Shown piece after piece: positions 23,063 to 34,200 of a stretch of 64,000 nt of DNA. Source of the DNA: Pseudomonas turukhanskensis. GTDB taxonomy: Bacteria; Pseudomonadota; Gammaproteobacteria; Pseudomonadales; Pseudomonadaceae. A program made the position numbers and the translations under genes. Numbering within the stretch: position 1 is the stretch's first letter; each line of letters opens with the position of its first letter. The notes beneath the pieces are model-generated. The model had not been told where the DNA came from. It saw only the letters and a program-made list of their open reading frames with translations, and searched no databases. The stretch spans positions 180,424 through 244,423 of the forward strand of contig NZ_BSFN01000008.1 of NCBI RefSeq assembly GCF_027922365.1, written 5' to 3'.

Positions 23063-25287
23063 CGTTTGAACAGGCCCTTGAGTGCATCTTTGAGTTCTGG
23101 GCTGACTTTGTCGCCAAGCTTCTCTTCGAGTTTTTCATTGAGTTTGTCGCCGGCGAGTTTGGCGGCCACCTTGCCCATGCCGTCCTTGTCCAGGCGGCAG
23201 GCTTTGGCGCCCAGTTCCAGTGGGCCACGGCAGCGCAGCGGCCATTCGATGTCGACGTAGCGTTTGTTCACCTGGCACGCGGGGTCGGGCATGTCGCTCT
23301 TGTCGCCGTCGATGATGATGCCGACGCGGTAGTCCATGCCCAGCACGCGCAGGTCGATATCGCCATTGCCGTTCACGCGCAGGCCGGGGATGCGCACTTT
23401 CATGTCCGGGTTGTTGGCCACGCCGTTGCGAAAGCTCAGGGTGCCGTCCAGTTGTTCGAACGGTGTGTCTTTGCCGCGCGGCTCGCCGCTCAGGGATTTG
23501 CGGTTGAGGGTGGCGATGCCTTTGCACAGTTGCTGTTCGAGGTTGGCGTCGATCAGCGCGCCGTCGCTCAGGGCGAAGCTGGCGCTGCCGTTCAGGCCTT
23601 CTACCCAGGCTTTCTGGCTGTTGCCGCTGGTGGTGATGTCGGCGTTGAGGTCGAGCAGGCCACGTACGGGCGGTTTGGCCTGCTGAGTGGCGAGGAGTTT
23701 TTCCACTGGCACGCGGCTGATGCGTTTCTGCGCCTTGAGCAGCGGCACGGCCGGGCGTACGTCGAGGCTGGCGGTGGCGTTGAAGTTGCCGTTGTAGAGG
23801 TCGCCGCGGATATTTTCCAGCGTCAGCAGGCCGTCTTTGCCGTTGGCTTTGATGCTGGCGTTTTCGATGGGCAGCTTGTCGACGGTGAGCAGGCCCAGGC
23901 CGATGTTTACGTCAGCGGTCACTTTGCGCAGTTGGTCGATGGGCAGCACTGGCTCTTCGCTCCAGGCTTGTTGGCTTGGCGGGTTGGGCAGGTCGCTGTT
24001 GCCGTCTTTGCCGGCGCTGGCCAGCACGCCGCTGACTTCGTTCTGACGGTTGCTGCGTTGGGCCTGGTCGTCCTTGGTTTTGGGCGGCAGGTAGTTATCG
24101 AGGTTGAGCTTGTCGCCCTTGAGTTGAACGCTCAGGGCCTGCTTTGCCAGGTCGGTGACGGCCAGGCTGCCGGTGAAGGCGCTTTCGTCGACTTTAAGTT
24201 TCAGCTCGTTGAGAGCCAGGCTGTTGGCGTTGCCTTGCAGGCGGGTGACCAGTTCGACTTTGCTCAGCGCATTGGCGTCGCTCATCGGCGGCAACGCACG
24301 GCCGATGCCTTCGAGGAATTCGCGCAGGTTGAATTCGGCAATGGACAGGCCGCCGGTGAGCTGCGGTTCTTTATCCAGCTCGCGCACGTTCAGCTCGCCA
24401 AGGGCGCGCAGTTGGTTGGCGGAGAGTTTCAGGCCGTTCCATTCGGCAATCTGCGCGCCCTGGTCGAGCAGAAGTTGGCCTTGGGCGGCGAAGGTCAGGG
24501 TTTTGCCGTTCAGCGGCTCGCCGGAGGCTTCACCGGAGAGTTTCAGGTCTTCGAACTGATAGCGCTTGAGGGTGCGGTCGAAGCGCAGCACGCCGGCCAC
24601 TTCGGTCTTGGCGCGCAGCACCGGTTGATTGGTGCCGAGGTAGGCGGTGAGTTTCACCGGAATGTTGGCGCCTTCGCGAATGGCGCCTGTGGATAACTCA
24701 ATGCCTTCGGCGGTGAATTGCTTGCCGCTCTTGGCGTCTTTGTAGTCGATGCGGGTGTTGGCCAGGGTGAGGCTGTCGATGTCCAGTTTCAGCGGCTGCG
24801 AGGGTTTGCTGTCTGGCGTGCTTTCGTTGGCCGCCGGCGTGGTGGCCGCGGCTTGGTCGTTGCTGCCCGGGGCGGCGGGCTTGGCTGGGCGGCCGATGTC
24901 TTGCCAGTTGCCGCGGCCTTGTTCGTCGCGGGTCAGGGTCAGGTTGAGGCCGTCGACCTTGATATCGCTCATTTGCACTTCGCGGCGCAGCAGCGGCAAC
25001 ACGCGCACCGACAAGCCGATCATGCGCAGGTCGGCAAATGGCTGGTCGGGGGTGGTGGCGCTGGCCAGGGTGGCGTCGTGCAGTTCCAGGCCAAGCCAGG
25101 GGAACAGGCTCCAGCCGATATCGCCGTTCAAGTTCAACTCGAGGTTGGCCTTGTCGCGGGCGAGTTGGCGGATTTCGTCTTTATAGTCGTTGGGATCGAA
25201 CAGGTGGGTGAGGGCAAAGCCCAGCGCCACGAGGATCAGCAAGACTCCGAGGGAGAACAGACCCAGGATTTTGCCAAACGATTTCAT
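23059..25287 (-). CDS. AsmA-family inner-membrane protein
   Basis: A 742-residue protein anchored by an N-terminal helix ([20 protein letters not shown] then [20 protein letters not shown], the typical AsmA opening), with a long periplasmic beta-rich domain ending in the AsmA C-terminal block ([72 protein letters not shown]). AsmA-like proteins belong to the bridge-like lipid-transport group and affect outer-membrane assembly. The start at 25287 has AAGGA 11 bases upstream; the in-frame extension of 107 codons further upstream is proline/arginine-rich shadow. A low-complexity alanine/proline/asparagine insert lies near residues 140-165. Confidence 0.92.
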   Translation of the reverse strand: MKSFGKILGLFSLGVLLILVALGFALTHLFDPNDYKDEIRQLARDKANLELNLNGDIGWSLFPWLGLELHDATLASATTPDQPFADLRMIGLSVRVLPLLRREVQMSDIKVDGLNLTLTRDEQGRGNWQDIGRPAKPAAPGSNDQAAATTPAANESTPDSKPSQPLKLDIDSLTLANTRIDYKDAKSGKQFTAEGIELSTGAIREGANIPVKLTAYLGTNQPVLRAKTEVAGVLRFDRTLKRYQFEDLKLSGEASGEPLNGKTLTFAAQGQLLLDQGAQIAEWNGLKLSANQLRALGELNVRELDKEPQLTGGLSIAEFNLREFLEGIGRALPPMSDANALSKVELVTRLQGNANSLALNELKLKVDESAFTGSLAVTDLAKQALSVQLKGDKLNLDNYLPPKTKDDQAQRSNRQNEVSGVLASAGKDGNSDLPNPPSQQAWSEEPVLPIDQLRKVTADVNIGLGLLTVDKLPIENASIKANGKDGLLTLENIRGDLYNGNFNATASLDVRPAVPLLKAQKRISRVPVEKLLATQQAKPPVRGLLDLNADITTSGNSQKAWVEGLNGSASFALSDGALIDANLEQQLCKGIATLNRKSLSGEPRGKDTPFEQLDGTLSFRNGVANNPDMKVRIPGLRVNGNGDIDLRVLGMDYRVGIIIDGDKSDMPDPACQVNKRYVDIEWPLRCRGPLELGAKACRLDKDGMGKVAAKLAGDKLNEKLEEKLGDKVSPELKDALKGLFKR

Positions 25288-25439
25288 GGACGATTCCTTT
25301 TTTATGAAATGGAAAGCGGAAAGAGGCTGGAAAAACTGATGCCGGAGTATAACGCCGACCAGCGGTAAGGGTGGCTGGAGGATTGGATGGGCACAGCAGG
25401 CGGTGGTTCCGCCTGCTGTGCCCTGTCGGCTAGGCGGGG

Positions 25440-25838
25440 TTAGAGGGGGAGGAGCGGCAATCCGATTTTGGCGGCCAGTACCTGGCTTTCCAGATGACCC
25501 GCGGGTGCTGCCAGGTGCAAGCGTTTGCCGGCCTCGTTGGCCAGGCGCTGGGCTTCGGCCACTAGGCGGCGGGCAACGCCGCGTTTGCGGGTGACGGTGC
25601 GTACGCACAGATGCGACAGGCGCCAGTGATTTTCACCCTTTTCGATGATGGCTGCGGCGAGCAGCCGGTCATTGAAACGGCCTGCTAGCAACTGGCGCTT
25701 GGCAATTGCCGTTTTTATCAGGGCATCGCGGTCGGTGAAGGGGGCGATCAACCAGTCCGGCGCGTCGTGATAAATCTTTTGCAGGTCGCTTGAATCCTGA
25801 CTTGAGGGTTCAAATATTTCTTCTACAAGTACTGGCAT
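25440..25838 (-). CDS. GNAT acetyltransferase of the PanZ/PanM type
   Basis: A 132-residue GNAT-fold protein: LSHLCVRTVTRKRGVARRLV is the acetyl-CoA pyrophosphate loop (R-x-x-G-V-A with preceding LCVR), and EAQRLANEAGKRLHLAAPAG follows. PanZ senses acetyl-CoA and activates or inhibits aspartate decarboxylase PanD in pantothenate synthesis; length and DLQKIYHDAPDWL in the N-terminus fit. I start at MPVLVEEIF (25838); 20 extra codons are possible. It is downstream of nothing obviously related and transcribed toward asmA. The PanZ assignment is likely but other GNATs look similar. Confidence 0.72.
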   Translation of the reverse strand: MPVLVEEIFEPSSQDSSDLQKIYHDAPDWLIAPFTDRDALIKTAIAKRQLLAGRFNDRLLAAAIIEKGENHWRLSHLCVRTVTRKRGVARRLVAEAQRLANEAGKRLHLAAPAGHLESQVLAAKIGLPLLPL

Positions 25839-26003
25839 GCCTGAGTTAAAGCCTCTTGAAGTGACGTTGATCGGAATCAAATGTGCGTTGGGCAACAAAT
25901 GGTACGCGCAAACCTAGTCGTCGTACGTCCACGGGCGATATGCTTTCGCCGTTACAGCTTCACCTTGTCTGCCAATACTAAAAATTAACGAGAGATCCTC
26001 TAT

Positions 26004-27659
26004 ATGAGTGACGCCCTTGCAGTGGCCGGCGGCGCAAAATCTGCGTTTCTGTCCAAGGAGCGCATCATTGCCGCTCCCGGCTTCAACCGTTGGCTAGTGC
26101 CGCCTGCCGCACTCGCCATCCACCTGTGTATCGGTATGGCCTACGGTTTTTCCGTGTTCTGGCTGCCGTTGTCCAAAGCCATTGGTATTAGCGCGCCGGT
26201 CGCGTGTGGTGCCGATCTTGGCTTCCTCCAGCAAGTATTTGCCGCCGATTGCGATTGGCCCATCTCCATGCTGGGCTGGCTGTACACCTTGTTCTTCGTA
26301 TTTCTCGGTTGCTCGGCTGCCATTTTCGGTGGCTGGCTGGAACATGCCGGCCCGCGTAAGGCGGGTGTGGTTTCGGCCGTGTTCTGGTGCGGCGGTCTGC
26401 TGATTTCGGCGCTCGGTGTGTATACCCACCAGATCTGGCTGATGTGGCTGGGCTCCGGGGTTATCGGCGGTATCGGCCTGGGCCTGGGTTATATCTCACC
26501 TGTGTCGACGCTGGTGAAGTGGTTCCCGGACAAGCGTGGTATGGCCACCGGTATGGCTATTATGGGCTTTGGTGGTGGCGCCATGGTGGGCGCGCCGCTG
26601 GCCGCTCAACTGATGAGCCATTTCGCCAGCGCCGAGAGTGTTGGCGTGTGGCAGACCTTCGTGGTGATGGCCGTTATCTACTTCATCTTTATGATGGGTG
26701 GCGCGCTCGCTTACCGCGTGCCGCCAACCGGCTGGAAGCCTGAGGGCTGGACGCCGCCGGTGAAGAAGGTCAACAACGAAATGATCACCAAGGGCCATGT
26801 ACACGTCAGCAAGGCGTGGAAAACCCCGCAGTTCTGGCTGGTGTGGGCGGTGTTGTGCCTGAACGTGTCGGCCGGTATCGGCATTATCGGCATGGCTTCG
26901 CCGCTGCTGCAGGAAGTGTTTGCCGGGCGTCTGATCGGCACGCACCAGAGCTTCGGCGAGCTGAGCCCTGAGCAACTGGCGCAGATCGCGATCATCGCGG
27001 CCGGCTTCACCGGTTTGCTGAGCCTGTTCAACATCGGTGGGCGTTTCTTCTGGTCGTCGTTCTCTGACTTGATCGGTCGCAAAACCACCTACTTCGTGTT
27101 CTTCGCCCTGGGCTTCGTGCTGTATGCCATGGTGCCGTGGACCGGCCACCTGGGTAGCGTGGCGCTGTTTGTGTTCAGCATCTGCCTGATTCTGTCCATG
27201 TACGGCGGCGGTTTCGCCACGGTGCCGGCTTACTTGGCGGACCTGTTCGGTACGCAGATGGTCGGCGCGATTCACGGTCGTCTGCTCACTGCCTGGGCAT
27301 TCGCCGGCATCCTCGGCCCGGTATTGGTGAACTACATTCGCGAGTACCAACTGAGCGTGGGCGTGGCCAAGGCCGATGCGTACGACATCACCCTGTACAT
27401 CCTCGCCGGCATGCTGGTGGTTGGCTTTATCTGCAACGCTCTGGTGAAGCCAGTGAATGCCAAGCACTTTATGACCGAGGCGGAGCTGGCGGCTGAGCGT
27501 GCCATTGGGCATGACACCGTGCTGAGCGCGGCCGATCTGGAGTGGACGGCTGATCCGAAGAGCAAGCCGTTGGTGGTCGTGGCTTGGTTAGCGGTTGGTA
27601 TTCCTTTGGCATGGGGCATTTGGGTAACCCTCTTGAAGACGGTGGTTCTCTTCAGCTGA
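26004..27659 (+). CDS. OFA-family MFS transporter (oxalate/formate antiporter-like)
   Basis: A 551-residue major facilitator protein with 12 expected membrane helices. NRWLVPPAALAIHLCIGMAYGFSVFWLPL, the first-loop motif GGWLEHAGPRKAGVVSAVFW, GLGLGYISPVSTLVKWFPDKRGMATGMAIMGFGGGA, and FWSSFSDLIGRKTTYFVFF are the OFA signature. Family members exchange small monocarboxylates such as oxalate, formate or lactate; substrate here is not known. A hydrophilic insert near residue 70-90 (ISAPVACGADLGFLQQVFAA) is typical of the Pseudomonas version. A strong terminator follows. Confidence 0.9.
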   Translation: MSDALAVAGGAKSAFLSKERIIAAPGFNRWLVPPAALAIHLCIGMAYGFSVFWLPLSKAIGISAPVACGADLGFLQQVFAADCDWPISMLGWLYTLFFVFLGCSAAIFGGWLEHAGPRKAGVVSAVFWCGGLLISALGVYTHQIWLMWLGSGVIGGIGLGLGYISPVSTLVKWFPDKRGMATGMAIMGFGGGAMVGAPLAAQLMSHFASAESVGVWQTFVVMAVIYFIFMMGGALAYRVPPTGWKPEGWTPPVKKVNNEMITKGHVHVSKAWKTPQFWLVWAVLCLNVSAGIGIIGMASPLLQEVFAGRLIGTHQSFGELSPEQLAQIAIIAAGFTGLLSLFNIGGRFFWSSFSDLIGRKTTYFVFFALGFVLYAMVPWTGHLGSVALFVFSICLILSMYGGGFATVPAYLADLFGTQMVGAIHGRLLTAWAFAGILGPVLVNYIREYQLSVGVAKADAYDITLYILAGMLVVGFICNALVKPVNAKHFMTEAELAAERAIGHDTVLSAADLEWTADPKSKPLVVVAWLAVGIPLAWGIWVTLLKTVVLFS

Positions 27660-27677
27660 GCTAGCTAAACGCTGTAA

Positions 27678-27710
27678 AACAAAGCCGACGCAACGTCGGC
27701 TTTGTTGTTT
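27678..27710. terminator. Intrinsic terminator behind the OFA transporter
   Basis: AACAAAGCCGACG (27678-27690), loop CAA, CGTCGGCTTTGTT (27694-27706), then GTTT. A 13-bp stem separates the transporter from the his genes. Confidence 0.9.
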
Positions 27711-27825
27711 CTCGGTCGAGGCTTTCAGAGCTAAAGCCAGGCCAGGCGCCCCGCAGCGTACTGGAGTACATGAGCATTAAAAGCGAGGACGCAACGCAGC
27801 ATGGCCGACGACCCGGAAGCCGGCC

Positions 27826-27831
27826 TATAAT
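27826..27831 (+). promoter_or_regulatory. Candidate -10 box of the his operon
   Basis: A perfect TATAAT 38 bp before the hisB start. The -35 region (around 27803-27808, GGCCGA) is poor, so an activator or a longer spacing may be involved. Confidence 0.45.
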
Positions 27832-27868
27832 GCACGCCCTTTTGCACAATGATTTCGTGGAGCTGGTG

Positions 27869-28462
27869 ATGGCCGAACGTACGGCGACCGTCGAACGCAA
27901 CACTCTGGAAACCCAGATCAAAGCGTCTATCAATCTGGATGGCACCGGCAAAGCACGCTTTGCCATTGGTGTGCCTTTTCTTGAGCACATGCTCGACCAG
28001 ATTGCCCGCCACGGGCTGATCGACCTGGATATCGAAGCCGAAGGCGATCTGCATATCGACGACCACCACATGGTGGAAGACGTCGGTATCACCCTCGGCC
28101 AGGCCTTTGCCAAAGCAATTGGCGACAAGAAAGGCATCGTGCGTTACGGCCATTCCTATGTGCCGTTGGACGAAGCGCTGTCGCGCGTGGTCATCGACTT
28201 CTCCGGGCGCCCGGGCCTGCAAATGCATGTGCCCTATACCCGCGCCACCGTGGGCGGCTTCGATGTCGACCTGTTTCAGGAGTTTTTCCAGGGCTTTGTA
28301 AACCATGCCTTGGTGAGCCTGCATATCGACAACCTGCGTGGCTACAACACCCACCACCAGATCGAAACCGTGTTCAAGGCGTTCGGCCGTGCTCTGCGCA
28401 TGGCGGTAACGCTGGATGAGCGTATGGCCGGGCAGATGCCGTCGACCAAGGGTTGCCTGTAA
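27869..28462 (+). CDS. hisB: Imidazoleglycerol-phosphate dehydratase
   Basis: A 197-residue monofunctional enzyme (no phosphatase domain), the sixth chemical step of histidine synthesis. The metal-binding repeats are visible: [28 protein letters not shown], then [15 protein letters not shown] and [19 protein letters not shown]. The start [12 protein letters not shown] at 27869 gives the family length; an upstream in-frame ATG at 27770 is unlikely as it lies before the -10 box. The stop overlaps the hisH start by one base. Confidence 0.97.
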   Translation: MAERTATVERNTLETQIKASINLDGTGKARFAIGVPFLEHMLDQIARHGLIDLDIEAEGDLHIDDHHMVEDVGITLGQAFAKAIGDKKGIVRYGHSYVPLDEALSRVVIDFSGRPGLQMHVPYTRATVGGFDVDLFQEFFQGFVNHALVSLHIDNLRGYNTHHQIETVFKAFGRALRMAVTLDERMAGQMPSTKGCL

Positions 28463-29100
28463 TGCAAACGGTTGCAGTCATTGACTACGGCATGGGCAAC
28501 CTGCACTCGGTGGCCAAGGCCCTTGAGCACGTAGGTGCCGGCCGGGTGCAGATCACCAGCGACGCTAATGTGATTCGCGAAGCCGACCGCGTGGTGTTCC
28601 CGGGCGTCGGTGCAATTCGCGATTGCATGGCTGAAATTCGTCGCCTGGGCTTTGATAGCCTGGTGCGTGAAGTCAGCCAGGATCGTCCCTTCCTCGGCAT
28701 CTGCGTCGGCATGCAAGCCTTGCTCGACCGCAGCGAAGAAAACGGCGGCGTCGATTGCATCGGCCAATTCCCAGGCCAAGTGCGTTTCTTTGGCAAAGAC
28801 CTGGTGGAAGAGGGCGAAGCCCTGAAAGTGCCGCACATGGGCTGGAACGAAGTGGCGCAAACCCTCGACCACCCGCTGTGGCACAGCATTCCGGATCTGG
28901 CGCGTTTCTACTTTGTGCACAGCTTCTATATAGAAGCGGCCAATGCCCGGCAGATCGCCGGCCGGGGGCACTACGGTGTCGACTTCGCCGCTGCCCTGGC
29001 CGACGGCTCGCGCTTTGCCGTGCAGTTCCACCCGGAAAAAAGCCACACCCACGGCCTGCAGCTGCTGCAGAACTTCGCCGCCTGGGATGGGCGCTGGTAA
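28462..29100 (+). CDS. hisH: Imidazole glycerol phosphate synthase, glutamine amidotransferase subunit
   Basis: A 212-residue class I amidotransferase that supplies ammonia to His[21 protein letters not shown] opens the protein, the nucleophile Cys is in [12 protein letters not shown], and the His/Glu pair is in [23 protein letters not shown] junctions on both sides couple it to hisB and to the following small gene. Confidence 0.97.
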   Translation: MQTVAVIDYGMGNLHSVAKALEHVGAGRVQITSDANVIREADRVVFPGVGAIRDCMAEIRRLGFDSLVREVSQDRPFLGICVGMQALLDRSEENGGVDCIGQFPGQVRFFGKDLVEEGEALKVPHMGWNEVAQTLDHPLWHSIPDLARFYFVHSFYIEAANARQIAGRGHYGVDFAAALADGSRFAVQFHPEKSHTHGLQLLQNFAAWDGRW

Positions 29101-29357
29101 TGAGCCGTAAGCCAAAGGCACCGAGCCTGAGCCTCGAGCCCGCGCAGGAAACTGCCGCAGTGGCCGTGCTCAAGCGCTTTCTGGAAGACCGCTTCGAGCT
29201 GGAGCTGGGCTCGTTTGAGGCCCAGGAAGTGCTCGAGGTCTTTACCCGCGAAGTGGCTCCGCTGTTTTACAACAAGGCAATTGCCGATGTGCAGGCGCAC
29301 CTGGCTGACAGGTTCATGAGCATCGAAAGCGACTTGTGGGCACTCGAAAAGAGCTGA
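29100..29357 (+). CDS. DUF2164-family small protein inside the his operon
   Basis: An 85-residue protein starting [20 protein letters not shown]. The core AVLKRFLEDRFELELGSFEAQEVLEVFTREVAPLFYNKAI is the DUF2164 family: a helix rich in Glu, then FY-N-x-A-I-x-D, then LWALEKS. The start shares its A with the hisH stop. Function is unknown. Its conserved position between hisH and hisA in Pseudomonas suggests it is co-expressed with histidine synthesis, but it has no catalytic motif. Confidence 0.85.
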   Translation: MSRKPKAPSLSLEPAQETAAVAVLKRFLEDRFELELGSFEAQEVLEVFTREVAPLFYNKAIADVQAHLADRFMSIESDLWALEKS

Positions 29358-29396
29358 CCCTTTTCCCGAATTCCAAGACTTGAGCAGGTTCAACCG

Positions 29397-30134
29397 ATGC
29401 TGATTATCCCCGCTATCGACCTTAAAGACGGTGCCTGCGTGCGCTTGCGCCAGGGCCGCATGGAAGATTCCACGGTGTTCTCCGATGACCCGGTGAGCAT
29501 GGCCGCGAAATGGGTTGAGGGCGGCTGCCGCCGTCTGCATCTGGTCGACCTCAACGGCGCCTTCGAAGGCCAGCCGGTCAATGGCGAGGTGGTGACCGCC
29601 ATCGCCAAGCGCTACCCGCACCTGCCGATCCAGATCGGCGGCGGCATCCGTTCGCTGGAGACCATCGAGCACTACGTCAAAGCTGGCGTGAGCTACGTGA
29701 TCATCGGCACCAAGGCCGTCAAGCAGCCTGAGTTCGTAGCTGAGGCCTGCAAGGCCTTCCCGGGCAAAGTGATCGTGGGCCTGGACGCAAAAGACGGTTT
29801 CGTCGCGACCGACGGCTGGGCCGAAGTCAGCACCGTGCAGGTAATCGACCTGGCCAAGCGGTTTGAGGCCGACGGTGTGTCTGCCATCGTTTATACCGAC
29901 ATCGCCAAAGACGGCATGATGCAAGGCTGCAACGTGCCCTTCACCGCTGCGCTGGCGGCGGCCACCAGGATTCCGGTGATCGCTTCTGGCGGCATTCACA
30001 ACCTGGGCGATATCAAGGCGCTGCTGGACGCTAAAGCGCCCGGCATTATCGGCGCCATCACCGGCCGGGCGATTTACGAAGGTACTCTGGACGTTGCTGA
30101 AGCTCAGGCTTACTGCGACGCCTACAACGGCTGA
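29397..30134 (+). CDS. hisA: Phosphoribosylformimino-5-aminoimidazole carboxamide ribotide isomerase
   Basis: A 245-residue beta/alpha barrel. The catalytic Asp of strand 1 is in [18 protein letters not shown] and that of strand 5 in [17 protein letters not shown]; the phosphate-binding segments QIGGGIR and [13 protein letters not shown] are typical of the HisA/HisF half-barrel repeat. It acts directly before HisF-HisH in the pathway and its gene ends 10 bp before hisF. Confidence 0.97.
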   Translation: MLIIPAIDLKDGACVRLRQGRMEDSTVFSDDPVSMAAKWVEGGCRRLHLVDLNGAFEGQPVNGEVVTAIAKRYPHLPIQIGGGIRSLETIEHYVKAGVSYVIIGTKAVKQPEFVAEACKAFPGKVIVGLDAKDGFVATDGWAEVSTVQVIDLAKRFEADGVSAIVYTDIAKDGMMQGCNVPFTAALAAATRIPVIASGGIHNLGDIKALLDAKAPGIIGAITGRAIYEGTLDVAEAQAYCDAYNG

Positions 30135-30144
30135 GGACTGACCC

Positions 30145-30915
30145 ATGGCGCTGGCCAAACGCATCATCCCTTGCCTGGACGTCGACAATGGCCGCGTGGT
30201 CAAGGGTGTCAAATTCGAGAACATCCGTGATGCCGGTGACCCGGTGGAAATCGCTCGCCGCTATGACGAGCAGGGTGCCGATGAAATTACGTTTCTCGAC
30301 ATCACCGCCAGCGTCGATGGCCGCGACACCACCCTGCATACGGTGGAGCGCATGGCCAGTCAGGTATTTATTCCGCTGACCGTCGGCGGCGGTGTGCGCA
30401 CCGTGCAGGACATCCGCAACCTGCTCAACGCCGGTGCCGACAAGGTGTCGATCAACACTGCTGCCGTGTTCAACCCCGAGTTCGTTGGCGAAGCCGCCTC
30501 GCGGTTTGGCGCGCAGTGCATCGTGGTGGCTATCGATGCCAAGAAGGTCTCGCTGCCGGGCGAAACCCCGCGCTGGGAAATCTTCACCCACGGCGGGCGT
30601 AAACCCACAGGGCTCGACGCCGTGTTGTGGGCGAAAAAAATGGAAGACCTCGGTGCCGGGGAAATCCTGCTGACCAGCATGGACCAGGACGGCATGAAAA
30701 ACGGTTTTGACCTGGGCGTTACCCGCGCCATCAGCGAAACCGTGGGCATACCGGTCATCGCCTCTGGCGGTGTGGGCAATCTGCAGCACCTGGCGGACGG
30801 TATTCTCGAAGGCAAGGCCTCGGCAGTATTGGCGGCCAGTATTTTCCACTTTGGCGAATTCACCGTGCCAGAGGCAAAGGCTTATATGGCAAGCCGGGGC
30901 ATTGTGGTGCGTTGA
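30145..30915 (+). CDS. hisF: Imidazole glycerol phosphate synthase, cyclase subunit
   Basis: A 256-residue barrel. The catalytic Asp residues are in [20 protein letters not shown] and [42 protein letters not shown] and [13 protein letters not shown] are the conserved loops. With HisH it makes imidazole glycerol phosphate and AICAR. It is the last gene of this his block; no clear terminator follows. Confidence 0.97.
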   Translation: MALAKRIIPCLDVDNGRVVKGVKFENIRDAGDPVEIARRYDEQGADEITFLDITASVDGRDTTLHTVERMASQVFIPLTVGGGVRTVQDIRNLLNAGADKVSINTAAVFNPEFVGEAASRFGAQCIVVAIDAKKVSLPGETPRWEIFTHGGRKPTGLDAVLWAKKMEDLGAGEILLTSMDQDGMKNGFDLGVTRAISETVGIPVIASGGVGNLQHLADGILEGKASAVLAASIFHFGEFTVPEAKAYMASRGIVVR

Positions 30916-31028
30916 TCAAGTGGGCGGTGGGGGGGCGCAATGCACCCTGCCGTCGAGACGCCCAGCGGTATTGCAAACCACTAATTACGCGCCTTTACTC
31001 CTTTTAATCCCTCCTTTGTTTGTCCGAT

Positions 31029-31056
31029 TTGCCAGCCGAATGGTTATAGCTAAAAT
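31029..31056 (+). promoter_or_regulatory. Candidate promoter of the giant repeat-protein gene
   Basis: TTGCCA (31029-31034), 16-bp spacer, TAAAAT (31051-31056) is a fair sigma-70 match. It would give a 5' leader of about 200 nt before the ATG at 31261. The rest of 30916-31260 holds nothing else I can name; its A/T content is higher than in the flanking genes. Confidence 0.35.
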
Positions 31057-31260
31057 GGCTTTCTGCCAGCATGCTAAGCTGCGTGGCATAAAAGCGTTGT
31101 CAAAGATTTGACCGCTCGGCGGCAAGTACTAAAAACAATCTCTTGAGCCCTCAAGGTTTCAAGATATTTGCCGTCACTTTGCAAACGGAATTCTCTTCTT
31201 CGCAGCGGCCTGCCATGACGGCAAAGGCTGTGGCGATTCACCTGTGTAGGTACAAATACG

Positions 31261-34200
31261 ATGAGCAGCATCTTTACCGGTTTGACCACTACTCAAGTTG
31301 CTGCCTTGTCTACTACCGTCATTTCGACGCTTACCACGGACGATATCGCCGGGTTAAGTACCGCACAGTTGGCTGCGTTTACTGTCACTCAGATCAAGGT
31401 GCTGTCTACCGACAGCATTCAGGCTTTCGATGTTGGCCAGGTGCGCGCCATCGAGGTGGTAGACCTCGCCGCCATGGGCTCGGCCCAGATCGCCGCATTC
31501 GATGCCACCCAGACGGCAGCCCTGTCCACCGGGCAAATTGTCGGTCTGACCACCTCCCAGGTTGCAGCCCTTACCACTGATCAGATTCAGGCGCTGACCA
31601 CGACCCAAGTGCAAAGCATGGAGGTCGCGGACGTCGGTGCCCTTGGCACTGCCCAGGTCCAGGCACTCAGCGCCGCTCAGATCGGCGTGCTTTCTGCTAA
31701 TCAGGTCAAGGCCATGGCCGCTGATCGCATTGCGGCTATTGATGCGGCGGACGTTGCATCGCTCAGCACCACGGCGATCCAGGCGCTTACTGGTACTCAG
31801 GTTGCGGCTTTGACTGCTGCGCAAGTTACCGCGCTGACGGGCACCCAGGTTCAGGCGCTAACCACCGCGCAGATCCCGAGCCTGACGGCTAATCAGGTTT
31901 CGGCAATCGATGCCTCAGACCTGGCACTTATCGGCACTGCTGCGGTGAAGGCGTTGACGGCGTCCCAGGTGGCCGCGCTTACCACTGATCAGGTCGCGGG
32001 TCTGAGTACCCTGCAACTGCGCGCCTTGGATACTGTCGACATCGCGGCAATGACCACCGCGCAGGTTCAGGCTCTGGACGCCGGGCAGATCGGTGCGCTG
32101 ACCACTGCGCAAGTCAAGGCGCTGCCTGCCGACCGTATCGCCGCTATTGATGCTGCAGACATTTCCTCGCTGAGCACGGCGGTTATTCAGGCGCTGGGCA
32201 CGAACCAGGTGGCCGCATTGACCGCCGCCCAGGTGACGGCGCTGACAGGCGCGCAGGTTCAAGCGCTGACCGTTACCCAGATCCCAAGCCTCACTACTGC
32301 CCAGATCACCGCTATAGACGCTGGCGATCTAGTTGGCCTCAGCAGCGCCGCGATCAAAGCCCTGACCACCGCCCAGGTTTCTTCGCTGAGCACTGCCCAG
32401 GTTGCCGCCCTGACTACCGCGCAGATTGCTGCAATGGACGCGGTGGACGTTGCTGCATTGACCACCGCGCAAATTGTCGCGCTGGACGGTTCGCAGGTTG
32501 GCGCCCTGACCGGCGCCCAGGTTGCCGCGCTGCCCACTGCCAAGCTGGCTGCCATTGAGGCGGCTGATATCGCTTCGCTGTCCACTGCCGCCGTCGCGTT
32601 TTTGACTGCCAACCAGTTGTCCAGCCTCAGCACCGCGCAAATCGATGCCTTGACCACGCTGCAGTTCAGCAAATTGAGCGCTACCCAACTGGCCGGCCTG
32701 ACCATTGCCCAAGTTCAGGCATTGGACGTTGCCGACCTCGCTGCGCTGTCCACTGCCAGCATCCCCGGCTTCACTCCTGCGCAGATCCAGGCGCTGAGCA
32801 CCGCGCAGGTCCAGGCGTTTACCACGGCGCAGATTCAGCGTTTGGAAACCACTGACCTTAAAAGCCTCGGCACTGCGCAAGTGGTTGCCCTGACCAGCGA
32901 CCAGGTGGGTGCGCTGACGGCTACTCAGGTGGCTGCCCTGGGTACCGCCCAGCTTCAGGCTATCGAAGTGGCCGATGTGCCGTCCTTGAGCGTTGGGGCT
33001 GTCGGCTCGCTGTCTGCGACGCAGATGACCAAGCTGACTACAGACCAGGTAGCCGCGCTGACCACCGCCCAGGTGGCAGTATTGAAGGTTACCCAGCTGG
33101 CTGCACTCACTACCTCGCAGATCCAGGCGCTGGGTAGCGACATCTCGGCTGTGTTGCCGGCCAATATCATCGCCCTGACCACTGCTCAGGCGCAGGCGCT
33201 GACCACCGATCAGATTCAGGTGCTGACCCCCTCGCAGGTCTCTCTGCTATCGGTCGCCGACGTCAAAGTGCTTACTGCGGCGCAAATCGCTGCCATGAGT
33301 GCCAGTCAGATCGGTGCGCTGACGGCACTGCAATTCCAGGGCCTCACTGCGGCCCAGATCGCCGCCATTGACCCGGCGGAACTCGCGGCGTTGTCCACCG
33401 CCGCCATCGCGGGGATGAGCACCGTTCAGGTGCGTGCGCTCAATACCGACCAGTTGGAAGCGTTGACTACCGCGCAGGCTGCTGCGCTGACGTCGGCGCA
33501 GGTTGGTGCGTTGCTGCCGGCCAATATCGCAGTGCTCGAAACCCAGGATTTTGCGGCCATTAATGTTGCCGCTATCAAGGGCCTGACCGCTGCTCAAGTG
33601 CAGAACTTGACGGCCGACCAGATCACCGCGCTGACATCGGCCCAGATCCGGGCTATGGATGCGGTCGACGTAGCCGCCCTCAGCACTGCCAGCATTGCTG
33701 CGCTGAGCCCGTCGCAGATTGGCGCACTGACTCCAGCGCAGATCGCTGCTCTGACAACTGCGCAGATCCAGGCCATTGAAGTGGTCGATTTGCCGACCAT
33801 TGCTTCGGCCACCATCGCCGGCCTCACTACGGCCCAAGTGCGTGCCTTGAGTACTGATCAGGTGGCCGTGCTGACCACTGCCCAGGCGGCGGCACTGAAA
33901 GCCCCACAGATCGCGGCGTTGAGCACCGAGCAACTGACCGCGCTGACAGACGCGGACGTAGCCGCCTTGTCGAGTGCGGCCATCGCGGGCCTGACCTCTG
34001 CGCAGGTTGGCGCGCTGACCAACAGCCAAATGCATGCCCTTACCACTGCCCAAATCGCCAGCTTCGAGGTCGCTGACGTCAAGGCGCTGGATATCTCGCT
34101 GCTGAGTTCGACACAGGTTGCTGCCATTTCGGCAGCTCAGATTGCCGGATTGAGCACGGCCCAGATCCGGGCTCTGGACGCTGATGTCGCGGTGTTGTCC

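Noticed and set aside
25288..25608. An N-terminal extension of the AsmA-like protein by 107 codons
   Set aside because: The extension is proline/arginine-rich, precedes a perfect signal-anchor start with its own ribosome site, and overlaps non-coding sequence.
27770..27868. An earlier start for hisB
   Set aside because: The ATG at 27770 lies upstream of the TATAAT box and adds residues not found in the family.
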